A DNA stretch of 64,000 bases from Terebella lapidaria (Eukaryota; Annelida; Polychaeta; Terebellida; Terebellidae). Under the pieces are notes generated by a model. That model was not told where the DNA came from and ran no database searches. It saw nothing but the letters and a program-made list of their open reading frames with translations. Both the position numbers and the translations under genes were made by a program. Location: positions 4,092,001 to 4,156,000 of the forward strand of contig OX424561.1 of assembly GCA_949152475.1 (NCBI GenBank). Direction: 5' to 3'. Positions 1 to 12,090 of the stretch are shown here, piece by piece. How positions within the stretch are numbered: the first letter of the stretch is position 1; each line of letters begins with the position of its first letter.

Positions 1-154
1 ATCATTAACATGACAACACAGTTCTGAAATATTTGGTTTACATGGTCTATAATACACCAAAAGGAAGCTTGGAGCTTCATGACAAAAAATATGTTACAAA
101 ATTGACTGTAGGTATTGATGCAGAGTAGCTAGAGCGTTTCAAGAGGGGTACCAT

Positions 155-564
155 CAGGGGTGGGGTCAAATACGTATTTGTATTTGAAATACACTAAATC
201 TCATATTTGTATTTGACAATTTCAATACTGGCGTATTCGTATTTGAGGTCTGTATTTGATGTATTTGGAATCAAATACAGTCGAATACACAGAAGGGAAT
301 TTTTTTTGTGGCGTAACTTATATTTTCTTGTGTACATGTATATTAGAGATAGTGATCTGAAGGGGAAATTTATGACAGCGACAAAAAAGCCCACTGAATG
401 CGTCAAAAGTACGACTCAAAAACGACGAATGACTAAGAAATAAATATTTGTATTTGAAGAAATGTATTTAAATTTTGTATTTGGTCGGCTCTGGAAGTGT
501 GTATTTGTATTTGAATTGGGCTTTGAGTATTTGTATTTGACAATCTGTATTTGACCCCATCCCC
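155..564. mobile_element. hAT-like MITE, copy 1
   Basis: This is a 410-bp non-coding element built largely from degenerate ATTTGTATTTGA-like words. The left end reads CAGGGGTGGGGTCAAATAC and the right end carries its complement (GTATTTGACCCCATCCCC). It is flanked by GGTACCAT at 147-154 and GGTACCGT at 565-572, an imperfect 8-bp target duplication. CAGGG termini with 8-bp duplications are typical of the hAT superfamily. A second copy lies at 37120-37570 in the opposite orientation. No coding capacity is seen, so movement would depend on a transposase from elsewhere. Confidence 0.75.
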
Positions 565-572
565 GGTACCGT

Positions 573-1406
573 CTGGTCCTTCTGAAGACAAAAATTAGTG
601 AGAAGTCCAAAAAAGTTAAGCTCGCTGTTTACTCGCAAACAAAACGTGATAATACATATTTCAGGGCTTGAAAATATTCAATATATATTACTTTACACAT
701 TGCAACATCGTACACACTAAAAATATATGACGTTGGTGTGATAACTGTGCCCGAAGTTGTCAAATTTGCCCTCATCAGGCTATTAGAAGTGTCCGAGAGA
801 TCGTGTGATAACAACGATCATTTTCGCGCGTTGATCTAGGCCTCTGTGATTCGGCTTATGCAAAAGTCAGTCACTTTTCACTGATTTCCTACTCAAAATC
901 GACCTCGGCTTATACTCAGGGTCGGTTAATACTCAAAGATCTACGGTAGAACAAATGATCACTGATGACATTTCTGACAAAATTCTAGTCACAAAAAATT
1001 GTTTTATTTGTAGCACAATGCCCAAGGTACTCCTTTACTGTAATGTTATCAAAGTTCAATAAAAAAAATCTTACGAGATATGCACAGAATAGATTTTTTC
1101 TTTGATGTCTCCAAAAGAGTGCCAAACTTGTTTACATGGGCGATAATAGGGGCTTCGAGTGCCAACCAATACTAAACGGATGGTGGAAGTGCAGATGAAA
1201 CACGACGGCCCTCATTTCGAAGCAATTTCTAAAGCAGTAAGGGAGTTTTTGATTGAAATATCGTTATATTGTGAAAGAAAAAACATTAATACATTTATTA
1301 AAACATGTCTGATCTGCGACAAGAAGTTTTAACTTGTTTCCCAGGGTGGCACCATAGATTATTTTGATCATTAGACTCATTGAAACCCTAACAATGATTT
1401 TCTATA
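573..1406. other. Non-coding stretch, nothing recognised
   Basis: Only short chance ORFs are present. I see no conserved protein, RNA gene or clear repeat boundary here. Confidence 0.5.
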
Positions 1407-1894
1407 GGGCTGGAAAGCGGAAGTACTGATCGATGACAAATTCCAATGAATTAATTCGGACTGGGGATAAGCACCTAACACCTCCCTATCTTTTAACATG
1501 GGGGTGCATTTAATATGGTGATTTTAAGTATATAAATTATATCTTTAGTGTATTATAGTATCCATACACGATGAAGATATACAAAATCTGTTGTAAAAGA
1601 TAAAAATTGTCCAATTCCACAACATATCCAAGCTTCGAAGAGGCACTGAAAAAAATGGCACTTCGAATAAAGCCTTGCTCTAGCAAAATTGCCGGCAGAT
1701 GGCCTGTTATTCTAATGAATTTTACTTTGTACTTGCTTTGTACTTTCGCTAAAGTTATTTGACACAAGACATGTTATTTCAGCAGTTATTGACGTTGTTA
1801 GAAATGGGCGATAATTGGGTTTATCCCCGGCGACGCCTTATTCACGAATATTTCATTGGAATTTATCACCGATCATACTTCCGCTTTCCAGCCG
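1407..1894. mobile_element. Foldback MITE with TATA flanks
   Basis: The left arm, beginning GGCTGGAAAGCGGAAGTACT, is matched by its reverse complement at the right end (ACTTCCGCTTTCCAGCC), and the arms stay complementary for about 60-70 bp. TATA occurs on both sides (1403-1406 and 1895-1898), which would fit a TA or TATA target duplication of a Tc1/mariner-like family. The superfamily is a guess. No coding capacity is seen. Confidence 0.5.
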
Positions 1895-1898
1895 TATA

Positions 1899-2382
1899 CC
1901 AAGATAGTCAAACCAGAGCGAAAAATCTCCGGTCGTTCTGAGCAATTACTACATTTGCGATTTTATGAATTAATATCTGTGACCAAATCGTCATTTTAGG
2001 AATGAAAACCACTATCACTATTGGAAATACGTCCCAACGTTCAGTCTCACCGCCAGGATCGACACCAATCAAATTTTCGTGTCCGTTTTGGCCTGAGGTG
2101 GACTATCTTGGTATAGAAAGTCTTTGACCCAAGTCAGAGAATTAGACCCTAGGCGACTATGTGTCTCGGGTGTAGCTCAGCATGTGCAGCTTCCTGCTTT
2201 ATCACGTTTCTCATCCCAAATTGGCCATCACAAACTTTAAATCCATTGGGATTCTGAAATTGAAGCTCTGCAGTTTCAAAAGCAAGGTCGATGTTTCGTT
2301 GCATTGCTATTATGATAAGATGAGCCATTAGATCAATAGCAAAATTTTATACGGATTGGCATGTTTGTTTTTTTTTGTACAG
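1899..2382 (+). other. 5' flank of SR gene 1, no coding exon seen
   Basis: No ORF of note. The next exon begins after a T-rich tract ending TTTTTTTTGTACAG at 2382, a good splice acceptor. A non-coding 5' UTR exon of the SR gene must therefore lie upstream, but I cannot place it. Confidence 0.4.
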
Positions 2383-2397
2383 CAGGCAGAAGTGAAG

Positions 2398-5300
2398 ATG
2401 TCTTGTAGACTTTACATTGGAAACTTATCCCACCGTGCTCGGGAAAGGGATGTAGAAAGGTTCTTCAAAGGGTTCGGCCGTGTCCGAGAAATTTTACTCA
2501 AATACGGATATGGTTTTGTGGTGAGTTGTCTTTTGTTCTATCCCCTATGTTCAATTTATATAATTCCAGGTTGAAGCATGGGTACAAGACTATACGTCGG
2601 CAGAATTTCAAGCGCTGCTCGAGAGCGCGATGTAGAGAGATTTTTCAGAAGTTGTGGCAGATTACGAGATGTATTGCTCAAACAGGGATATGGTTTTGTG
2701 GTGAGATTCTTGACCTTTCCCGCTTGAGCAAAAAACAAGAAAGAAGTTCTAAATTCTTCCTTGTTCATTTGGAAGCAAACCGCATGCATCAACCTGTATT
2801 AGACTTGTACTGTACGAGTCCAGCAAGTAATGATGTTCATGTACATTGAATCACAAATTTCGATGCATTCAATATACATGTATGATGGTGTGGTACATCA
2901 ATTGAGTGGGTGTACGATGTTCTAAGCTTGCTTCACTCCTGTGCAGGAGTTTGATGACCACCGAGATGCTGATGACGCTGTCTATGAACTGAATGGGAAG
3001 GATCTGTGTGGGGAAAGGTGAGTAGTACATCAGTACTGTACAGCATTGGCATGTCTTCATCATGTTCATAATGAGCCCAACAATGCTTTCCTTTTCGATG
3101 ATGGATGCTTTGCTGATGACTGAAGAACTTGTCTGTCGCAGGGTAATTGTGGAGTATGCTCGCGGGACCTCGAGAGGAGGACCCCCTCCACGAAGTGGTT
3201 ATGGAGGCGGCGGCCGTGGCTACAGCAGTCGCAGAGATATGTGGGTAGACAAGTGAGTTCGTAGCTTTCTCCTTCCTGTGTCTTGTCACTCATTGCTTAC
3301 AATGGGGGGCCTGGACCAAGTGACTGTTCTTACTCGAGACCATATATATTTATTGTCCGGTAGTGATATTATGCTTTATATGTATGATTTGATTTTCCAA
3401 CATCTATATGTCTGATCATTGAACTTGTGGAAAGAACATGTAACAGACCTGTAGGAATGATAAGAACTGGTTGTTTGCAGGTACGGCCCTCCTGTGCGGA
3501 CGGAGTATAGAATTGTTGTGGAGAACCTGTCATCACGAGTGAGCTGGCAGGTCAGTATGACTCTGGGGTTTAATGCCTGTGAGTTGGTGTTCTCTTCTTG
3601 ACAGATCAAATCCTAAATCAATTATCTAGTAAGACTGGATTATCCTAATAAACACCAACTTCACAGGCTATTTGTTCTTGATCATGAGACAGTTTGGGGG
3701 CTCCAAACATACTTCTGGATTATTATATATGTATATATAAAAGCTGGGAGAAAAATCTTTATTTTGATATCAAGTGGTTGATCTTGTCGAAAAACTTATA
3801 TTGACTTTGTGCCAGTTTGACTGCATTGGTCAGAACTTAATGAGAACCCACACTGTCTCATACCGTATCCAATCCATGTAACTGTATTTAATGACATATA
3901 TTCCTCATAAGATCGGCCAGCAGCCGTGATGTTCGTAACTAGAGGTCTGGTGTGGGTAGCTCATGAAGTCTTCGAGAAAGAGAGAGGAGTGTTCACTCGC
4001 TCGCTCAGTAGGGTTGCTAAAGATCGCCCCCAGGGGGAGCCTGTCGATTGGCGCGAGGCCAAGAGGAGCCCGCCACGTTCCCACCATCTCGGCCAGCTGT
4101 TCTTTTCAGGTCCTAGAATCCTTAGAAGAAAAGCAGTCAGAGCCCAATCAGGAAAGCCTGCACTTCCGCGCGCAGTCTTTAGAAGTTGATGTCCTATGTC
4201 CCCTGAGAGTTGATACTGGTGTGGAGTGCTCTCCATACCTTGAGGGCTAACAGAGCGGGTGAAACAAGAAAAGCCAGTTGCTTCCCTCCCTCTCACCCAC
4301 CCGCTGTCAGACGTAAAAGTCACACATTGAATGGTATCGCGAGGTCTCGGGTCTGGTTGTTGAGTGGTCGACGGCCCGCCTCCACTCACAGTCACTCCAC
4401 AGGGGCCCAGGCGCCTGGTCTGCCCAAAACTGAAGGTGCTGGATCCTCATCCTATCACCGTGTATGCAAATTGATTGAGGTAATTTGAGCCAAATCATTC
4501 ACTGTTTAAACGTGTGTTTTGGAAAGTTCAAATTTTTGTTTTGTTTCGAACGATGAAAATTTGGTGTGTGGAATTATTCATTCGGGGAAAATGTGGAGTT
4601 GAATTGAAAATTAAGAACATGTATTTCGATGACAGATACATATAATTTCGACACATTTTTGATAGCAACCAACATGTTAAACAAGTCTGCGAAATGATAG
4701 AAAGCGAATAATGGGCTTGGCACTCGCTCTTGTAAATATCATCAGAAATGTACGCATTGATAAATACTCAGACAAATGCTGTTGCAGAGTAGTTATGATA
4801 TCACCAAAAGTTCCCTGCTAATCTGAGGTGAGACTGTCGCATCTTTGTATATTTCCATGGATGATGTACGCAAAATGGAACATCACGCTCTTAAGCAGTT
4901 GCAGCTATTCATTGCATATTGTTTATTTGGGAATGACTTCTGAAGTTTGATTCTTCATTTCATTTTTATGGCAAGCGTTTTGAAATTTCAGGAATTAGGT
5001 TTATCTCTGTTGCATAACTTGCTGTGACACTGTCTCATCATGTCGTGCTCACGTTTGATATTGTAGGACTTGAAAGATTACATGCGGCAGGCCGGAGAAG
5101 TGACTTACGCAGATGCTCACAAACAGCGGAAAAATGAGGGGTATGTACAAAAGTATTCAAATTGCATGGAGAAAGTTAAGAAAATATTTATTGTTCCATA
5201 TGAACTCCTTGAAGAAACCAGCATTGGTGTTTTGTGTTTTCAGAATTGTGGAGTTCGCCACATACAGTGATATGAAGAATGCTATGGATAAACTTGATGA

Positions 5301-5875
5301 CACGGAAATAAATGGAAGGAGAATTCGACTGGTTGAGGAGAGACCAAGACGCAGCCGCAGGAGGTATCCTGCTTAGTGATATGTCAATAAATGCAGTTGT
5401 TGTTGTGGATTCTGTCAAACCTAGTCGTTTAGCTCATTTGTGTACGTAGCTATTTGTGACTGTTTACATGTGCTCCCAGTGATCGTATCCTTTGAAGCTC
5501 TCATCCGAACATGCATTGTAGGTGGTAGTCGCTTTGTGTGTGCTTGTGACTGATTCTGGTGGTTTGCTGCATTGTTGCAGTCGTTCCAGGTCACGGAGCC
5601 GATCCAGAAGTCGTAGTCGACGCACCAGGAGCCGCAGTCGCTCGAGGTCCCGCAGTCGTAGTCGCTCCAGATCCCGAAGCCGAAGTCGAAGCCGAGACCG
5701 TCGCGACCGCAGCAAGAGCAAGAGCCGCAGCCGATCCCGACAGAGGTCCCACACCAGGAGTCCCTCCAGATCCAGGTCCCGATCCAGGTCCAGGGACAAA
5801 TCTCGCAGCAGGAGCAGGTCTCCAGAGGTCAATGGTCACGACGACGGACACAAGTCTGATCGCGAGGATGACTAG
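2398..5875 (+). CDS. SR splicing factor, SRSF4/5/6 type (gene 1)
   Basis: Nuclear pre-mRNA splicing factor of the two-RRM SR class (Drosophila B52, vertebrate SRSF4/5/6). Coding exons are 2398-2520, 2947-3017, 3142-3252, 3481-3550, 5067-5140, 5244-5363 and 5581-5875, all with GT/AG borders and continuous frame, giving 287 residues. RRM1 starts with RLYIGNLS (RNP2) and has GYGFVEF (RNP1) across the exon 1/2 junction. A Gly-rich linker follows, then RRM2 with the family signature SWQDLKD and the [14 protein letters not shown] segment. The last exon encodes a dense RS/SR-repeat tail ending in an acidic KSDREDD. RRMs bind exonic enhancers and the phosphorylated RS tail recruits spliceosomal partners (family knowledge). 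The start is the ATG just before the RRM. A duplicate start exon and a likely poison exon are listed separately. Which vertebrate SRSF is the closest orthologue cannot be settled by eye. Confidence 0.93.
2570..2700 (+). other. Alternative, duplicated RRM1 start exon (1b)
   Basis: A second copy of exon 1 lies 49 nt after the first. It has its own acceptor (TAATTCCAG, ending 2569), ATG at 2578, 41 open codons and a donor (GTGAGA) at 2701 in the same phase as exon 1a. It encodes [18 protein letters not shown] and ends in KQGYGFV, against [18 protein letters not shown] and KYGYGFV in 1a. Splicing 1a to 1b reads into a stop after about 20 codons, so the two should be used one at a time. A 49-nt intron is short for this genome. 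Intact coding and both splice sites argue against a dead duplicate, but use is not proven. Confidence 0.7.
4110..4479 (+). promoter_or_regulatory. Probable poison cassette exon in SR gene 1
   Basis: Inside the intron between coding exons 4 and 5 lies a cassette bounded by an acceptor TTCTTTTCAG (ending 4109) and a donor ATTGAG/GTAATT (4480). Read in phase from exon 4 it meets a stop (GAGGGCTAA) after about 46 codons. Its 3' part (4300-4447) is identical over 148 bp to the matching cassette of SR gene 2. Stop-containing cassettes that trigger nonsense-mediated decay are a known autoregulatory device of SR genes. Sequence identity and in-frame stops support that reading here; inclusion in transcripts is inferred. 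Confidence 0.75.
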
Positions 5876-6345
5876 ACGAAGCATTACCTTTAATAGTGTC
5901 ACAATGTATATGAAATCAAATGTGATTTGTGTTCCTGGATTAATGGCCAGGTACAGGTCGTCTTGATGAACAGCATGAATAACCGGTTTCGTTTTCTGAG
6001 CATTTCTAAATTGTCTGCACTGTTCGAAGGATTTCTCATATGTATATTGTGTTACTACTGTTACATACCAGATGTTTTCAGTTTGTAAAAGTATGAATAG
6101 TTAGTTTCTGCACTTTTATCAAAATGTACATTCAACCCATCACCTATACCTATCTGGATTTTTTTTTTGTGTGCAGAACAATTCTTGATTTTACCACTTT
6201 TATCAGAATGTCTGAAAGATGTCGGTTGGACATTGTGTACTGAAATGTTAACGGATATGTACAGAGCAACTGAAGTGTAAATGTGCAGTTAGTACCTCAG
6301 TGATGATGTGACTGTAGTTATGAATAAACTCTATACCATTCGATG
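5876..6345 (+). promoter_or_regulatory. 3' UTR and poly(A) signal of SR gene 1
   Basis: Non-coding AT-rich sequence after the TAG stop. A canonical AATAAA lies at 6323-6328, so cleavage is expected about 15-25 bases further on. Confidence 0.6.
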
Positions 6346-7136
6346 CATTGAATTTATTGTAAGACAAATGATGGCCCGAGTACTGTAAGACGACTAATAT
6401 TGGCAGACGATTTATTTAGCGGTAGGGTAAAAACCGCCTAGATATATATTGAGCAATATATGTGGTTTTGAAACAGCCAAATTAATTCTCCGCCAAATAA
6501 CGAGGCTCACAACCCCCAAATGTAGTAGCCGCCAAAATTAGTCTGTTTACAGTAACTTGTGCTGCTTGATCTTCTATATTCAGTAAGGATTAAAAAGATG
6601 CGAGGAGAGGTAAATGGTATGTTTTCAGTGAACGATTAGTATAACGGGGCAGTACCAGTTACTTCGGCCCAAATGTGGAACACCGGTGACGATACGATTT
6701 TAAACATGTTAAAACAAACCTCTAAAAGTTCGGGAGTGAAGGAAGTAGGACCATTGATCATGTACCCACAAACTTTGACACAATTGACATATTTAAAACA
6801 TGCCATTGCCATGATGCATTCACTGATCCAGCTCAGTTGATAAACACGAGATTTAATATTGAAGCCGGGTTAAAGATAAATATGGATCCTATATTATAGT
6901 TCTACGAACCCTGTGCAGCTGATGCGACACTTATCATCTGGGACAAAGTTCAAGGTTACCAAAATATACACTACATAATCCTGCACACTGCTATTTAACA
7001 GTACATGTATTTAGTATTTTGAGGTACAATGTAAGATTCGGGGCCAGTTTACACATTTTTAGGTGAACAGAACGTTCAGTGTGTTGGATCACTCCAAAAA
7101 GAGCATTACACTGCCTCAGTCGTTGGTTTCAATACA
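6346..7136. other. Intergenic, nothing recognised
   Basis: No ORF, RNA gene or repeat border that I can support before the inverted terminal repeat of the DIRS element. Confidence 0.5.
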
Positions 7137-7306
7137 AGTGTTATATGCTATATCTTACCTCCAAAACACATTACGGGTTATGGCTTATTAGCCTTACTGA
7201 CATAGGAGTTCTCCATAGAGAGAACCCCATTTGGAAAATGGGCTGCTAGACAATGAATTGTCCAAGCCACTAACCCACGTGACCGGAACGTGACGTCATT
7301 CTCGTC
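7137..7306 (+). repeat. Left inverted terminal repeat of DIRS element
   Basis: About 170 bp, the near-perfect reverse complement of 12091-12256. The outermost 35 bp differ slightly from the right end, and each version has its own complement in the internal complementary region. Confidence 0.9.
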
Positions 7307-10300
7307 TCCTATGGCTGTTCTTCAACTTGGATTTTGCCTTGCTGACATAACTTTCGCGAATTTTTCTTAGTTTATCATCTTACGAACGCTACTTTTACAT
7401 GCCATTTTGGACTTTACAGTTCTGTGTTTTTTTGGCGTGGATCGCGTGGATTATTTCACACCCTTGGCGGCGTTTTGTGTGTTGGAGCACGGACTCCCTT
7501 TCCCACCTTGTTTTGATGCGCCGCTGCGCCCAGTGTGGGCAACAGTTGCCGGTGTGGGAAGTTCACGTGGAATGCGTGTCTTGCCAGGACCCAGTACACA
7601 CAGACCAGTTAACTTGCGGTTTATGCGAGGACCGTACGCGGGAGGAGTGGGCTCAGGTCCTGGGGGCCGTTCTCGCTAGGAGGGACAAGCTTCAGTCGCG
7701 CCAGGTGTCTCCGGCCCCGTCCTCTTCGTCTTCCGTGTCGTCGGCCAAGCGTCGCCGCCGTCAGGAGAGGAAAGCTTCTGCCCTGCTGGGCAAGCTGGAT
7801 CGCACCCTGGTTTGCCTAGGAGCTGAGTTTTCTTCCCCTTCCCCTCTGTTTTGTTCCGCAGGTGACCTGCTGGTGGGAGAGTCACACTCGACCCACGGTG
7901 GCACGGCCCGGGAGTCTTTTCACTGTGTATTTCATGTTCCGTCAGCTGGGAGCCTGTTTGCGTGTGTCACCTCAGTAGTTATCGGTGAGCAGGTTCCCTA
8001 TGCTGCGTCCGCGCCTTTTCTGGCCAGTTTCCCACCGTTTTTCGGTTTCCGGCCCTCGGGGTCCGGCCCCCGGACCTCGGTCCAGGAGCTTTGTGTGGAC
8101 CGGCATGGCAGTGGTCTGGTTAGTGTGTTGGCGCGGAGTGTGGGCCCCGTACGGGGTGCGGACCCGACCCTTTGGATATTCTGCGCTTGGCACATCCTCA
8201 GTCGCAGAGGCCGGCCCCCGTGCTTCGGGGGCCGGGCCCCGTGTCATGGGGTCCGGGCCCCGGGGTGCGGGTCCAGCAATCGACTCTTCGTGCTGTTCCT
8301 GCCTTGCCTTGGCCCGTTCGGGGTCCGGCCCCCGTCCTACGGGATCCGGACTTTGGGTGTGCGCTGTTGACAGGTGGTCCAGTCCGCTTTAAGGGGATTT
8401 GGTCCCTAGGTTGGCAGGCTCTCGACGGAGAGACATCTTGTTGGGCCAGGGGTGTCAGACCCGGGGAAGCAGGATTGCCTTCCACCTGTTCAAGCCACCT
8501 TCTCACCTGCTACTCCGGAGAATTCTACTGGTTCTTTCTCTTTGCAGATTTCTTCGGCGTTGACAGCCTCGTTGGCCTCCCCCACCGAAATGACAAGCTC
8601 GGCGGCTCTGCCTACCCTGCCAGGTCCCTCTCAGGTGGTATCTTCGCCCAAGCCCCCCCCCCCCCCCCTTCGTCTGGGGTTTCTCTGGCTGTACCAGCGG
8701 TAGATGTGTCCAGCATCGTCACGGCTGTGTTGGCAGCATTGGACGCTCGCGCGGGTGTTTCCCAGCGCCGCACCGAGACCTTGGACCAGGGAAAGACGGA
8801 GTTGGGGAAGTTTCCCCATCGGCCCCTTTTCGCAAGAGAGACCATCTCTCGTCTAACCCGGATTACCCACGTCTGATGCCTTGCGGCGTACTTTGGCCTT
8901 GGAGCCTCCCCAGCAGTTACCTGCGGAGATCTTTGGTCAGGAGTCTGACGAGGACTCGGGGGGAGACTCGATTGCGTGCGGGCAGGACGAGGCTACCCCT
9001 TCTACGTCTGCTGGGCCCACACCACTGGTTTCAGTTCTGAGGAAGCGACCTTCTTCCGTGGCGGCTTCCGTGATGGCTCCCAGTGACAAGCGCCCTCGAC
9101 TTGACGCTGAGCCGGTGGACAGTGAGGATGGGGAGGAGGATCTTTCCTTCGACCACAAGTTGGACTTAGTGCGTTCCACACTGGAACACACCCTCTTCCC
9201 GGCCGAGCCGAAGCCTGCAGTGTCACAGCGTCCCACGTCTCTTCTGGCGTCCCAGAGTTCCCCGGAGCGACAGCCAGGACGGGGCCTCCCCATCCCGGAC
9301 GGGCTCTGAGAGGAGTTTTCGCGGCGCCGCACTGAGACCTTGGACCAGGGAAAGACGGAGTTGGGGAAGTTTCCCCGTCGGCCCCCTTTCCGCAAGAGAT
9401 ACCATCTCCCGTCTAACCCGGATTACTTAGACAAGCCAGGCCAAGTTTAGGCTTCCCCCGGCTTTAGTCACGGAGCTACGCTGTGCTCCGCTGGTGGAAC
9501 CAGAGGCTGCTGCTGCTCTTTCATCTCCTCCGCCTTCTTCGCCGGTCTGGAGTCCAGGCTGCCGGCAGCTCGTGAGCTGGCCCGTCAGGAGGAGTCCGTC
9601 TCCGCTAGCAAGCAGCTTACAGAGACCATCGCCAAGCGCCTGGCCTCTCCTCTCCAGGCTTACGCCCCACCTTCCTCCAAGCCTCAGCAGTCGGTCGAGC
9701 CCAAGGAGAAGAAGGACAAGAAGCCCTTTCGGGGGACCCCTGCCGGCAGTAGGCCGAAGAAGAAGTCCGGGCTCAAGGGCAAGCCCAAGCCAGCAGGGGA
9801 GAAAAAGTCCTCCGCCCCCGCAGCAGGTGAGTGTTTCACAGATACCACTCCCTGCGTCGGACCCTGCGATACCTCGGCCTGTCACACTTTCGTTCCAAAA
9901 TTCAAACGAGCCCGTTGGCGGGCGTCTGGCAAATTACTGGCAAGAGTGGCAGACACTCGGAGCCAGCCCGTGGATCGTGTCGGTCCTTCGCAGGGGGTTT
10001 CGTATACAGTTCAGTCAGCGTCTTGCACTGTCTCTAGAGCCTATTCCCTTTTCGCTTCCCGGAGCTCACTCCAAACGGTTAGCGCTTTCGCTCGCAGTCG
10101 CCGATATGTGGGCCGAAAAAGCACTCGAAAAAGTCGGAATTTCCTCTCCCGGTTACTACAGTATCATGTTCTTGACCCCCAAGAACTCAGGCGGGTGGCG
10201 TCCCGTGATCGACCTGTCATCTCTAAACCGCCACGTCAAGGCCCCCAAGTTCGACATGAAGACAGCGGAATCGATCCGCTTGTCTCTTCCAAAAAACTCT

Positions 10301-11941
10301 TGGGTGGTCTCACTGGATCTGAAGGATGCGTTCTTTCACATCCCGATTCACCCAGGCTCCCGCAGATACCTGCGCTTCTTGCACCAGGGCACCGTGTATC
10401 AGTTCCGTGCCCTGCCGTTCGGCCTGTCCCCGGCTCCATGGACCTTCACAATGGTTGTAAAAGAGTTACAGATACTAGCCCACAAGGAGGGCATCCTCCT
10501 CTACCAGTATCTGGACGACTGGATTATCTATCACCAGTCCCCCGAGGTCCTAACACAGCACTTACAGTGGGTCCTGGACTTGTGCAAACGCATGGGACTG
10601 TTTGTCAACCTCCAAAAATCGGAGCTAACGCCGGCCCGGGATTTCGTGTTTGTGGGGGTATTGTAAATGCCCAGGACTTTAGCGGGCTATAGGACGGCTC
10701 TGGCTTGACTATCTTGCCCCATACTGGCGTTAATCTCGGCGATGATCAAGATCTGAGTGCCTTGCTAAATAACTTTAAAGTTGAACGTCCGCTTTCTCGT
10801 AATTCCGTTCCGGAGTGGGATCTATCCCTGGTACTGAACCATTTGGCGTCTGCTCCCTTCGAACCTATGTCCTCTGCCCCCCTGAAGTTCCTCACTTGGA
10901 AGACAATCTTCCTGCTGGCTCTGGCTTCCGGACGTCGCAGGAGCGAAATCTATGCATTGGATTTCTCAAAAGTTCGATGGCGAGAGGATGGCCTCAAAGT
11001 CTCCTTGCAGGTCATCCCTTCTTTCCTGGCAAAAACCCAGCTTGCGTCTTCTCCCCCACTGGCTTTCACGATTCCGGTCTTGTCGTCGTCTGTAGGCCCG
11101 AATCTAGAGGAAGACTGTCTCCTATGCCCATTGCGGGCCTTGCGCTTGTACCTTAAGCGGACAAAAGGTCTCCGGGCTGGCAAACGGCTGTTGTTCATAT
11201 CACATCAGTTGGAATTCCAACGGGACATACGTTCCAGTACCATCTCATCCTGGATCCAAAAGTGTATCCGCACCTGCTACGATTTGGCTGAGCAGGACTT
11301 CGCCTGTTCGTTCAAGGTACACGCCCATGATGTTAGGGCCATGGCGGCCTCCCTTGCTTATATGGGACGGGTTCCCCTCGATCAGGTCATGCAAGCATGT
11401 TCATGGCAATCCCATAACACCTTTACGTCTTTCTACCTTAGGGACTTGACGTGGACGGGGAGTGAGGGCTACCACCTCGGGCCCGTGGTAGCTGCTTGTA
11501 GCGTTGTGACCCCTTGAGGATGACGTGGCCCATCCTGTACATACGTTCTCCTGTACATACGTTGATGTTCCGTGTTGCGAGTTCCGGTTCCGGTTACCGT
11601 TAAATTGGTCTCCTATGTCAGTACGGTCGTACTCCTTAGTTTGGTATGCATTGTGACTCAGCTGTGTCGGCAAGGCATATCCATACATAGGCCGAATACG
11701 TTACCTATGACCGGAAGCCAGTCACTCGGCACCCGGAGGTAAGTGGTATTTCTTACTACTGATGTTATTGTTAAAACTATAAAAGTTTTGGGTTCCCTGA
11801 GGGCACCCTCCTGTGGTTCTCTCCAATTATTCGGGGAAAGCCTACCTTGTGCCTTACTGGGACTCTAGGGTCGAGCTTTTGGTTATGTCAGAGTTTATGT
11901 TTGGAGTACCCCGACTCCAAATTTTATTCTGATTTTTCCCC

Positions 11942-12036
11942 GTAATGTGTTTTGGAGGTAAGATATAGGCATATAACTGGCTGTTTTATGTAAATAAAAC
12001 TAGTGTTATATACTATACTTACCTCCAAAACACATT
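11942..12036 (+). repeat. Internal complementary region of DIRS element
   Basis: The first part (GTAATGTGTTTTGGAGGTAA and following) is complementary to the extreme left end of the element. The last part (ending CTTACCTCCAAAACACATT) is complementary to the extreme right end. This arrangement lets the two ends be aligned to form a circle and is specific to DIRS elements. Confidence 0.85.
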
Positions 12037-12090
12037 CAGAGTGCCCACCCGACCAGCCCCAGGTACTCCTTTTTGTTGGTTTCCTAAATC

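Noticed and set aside
2160-2200. Possible tRNA (GGTGTAGCTCAGC-like start near 2169)
   Set aside because: No T-arm GGTTCRA motif or closing acceptor stem follows at the right distance.
5559-5966. Long ORFs in other frames over the RS-coding exon (also 5464-5902 and 23540-24045)
   Set aside because: RS-repeat DNA (CGN/AGY codons) keeps several frames open on both strands. Only the RS frame joins by splicing to the RRM exons.
10236-10439. Minus-strand ORFs within the DIRS reverse transcriptase region
   Set aside because: Shadows of GC-rich coding sequence on the plus strand.
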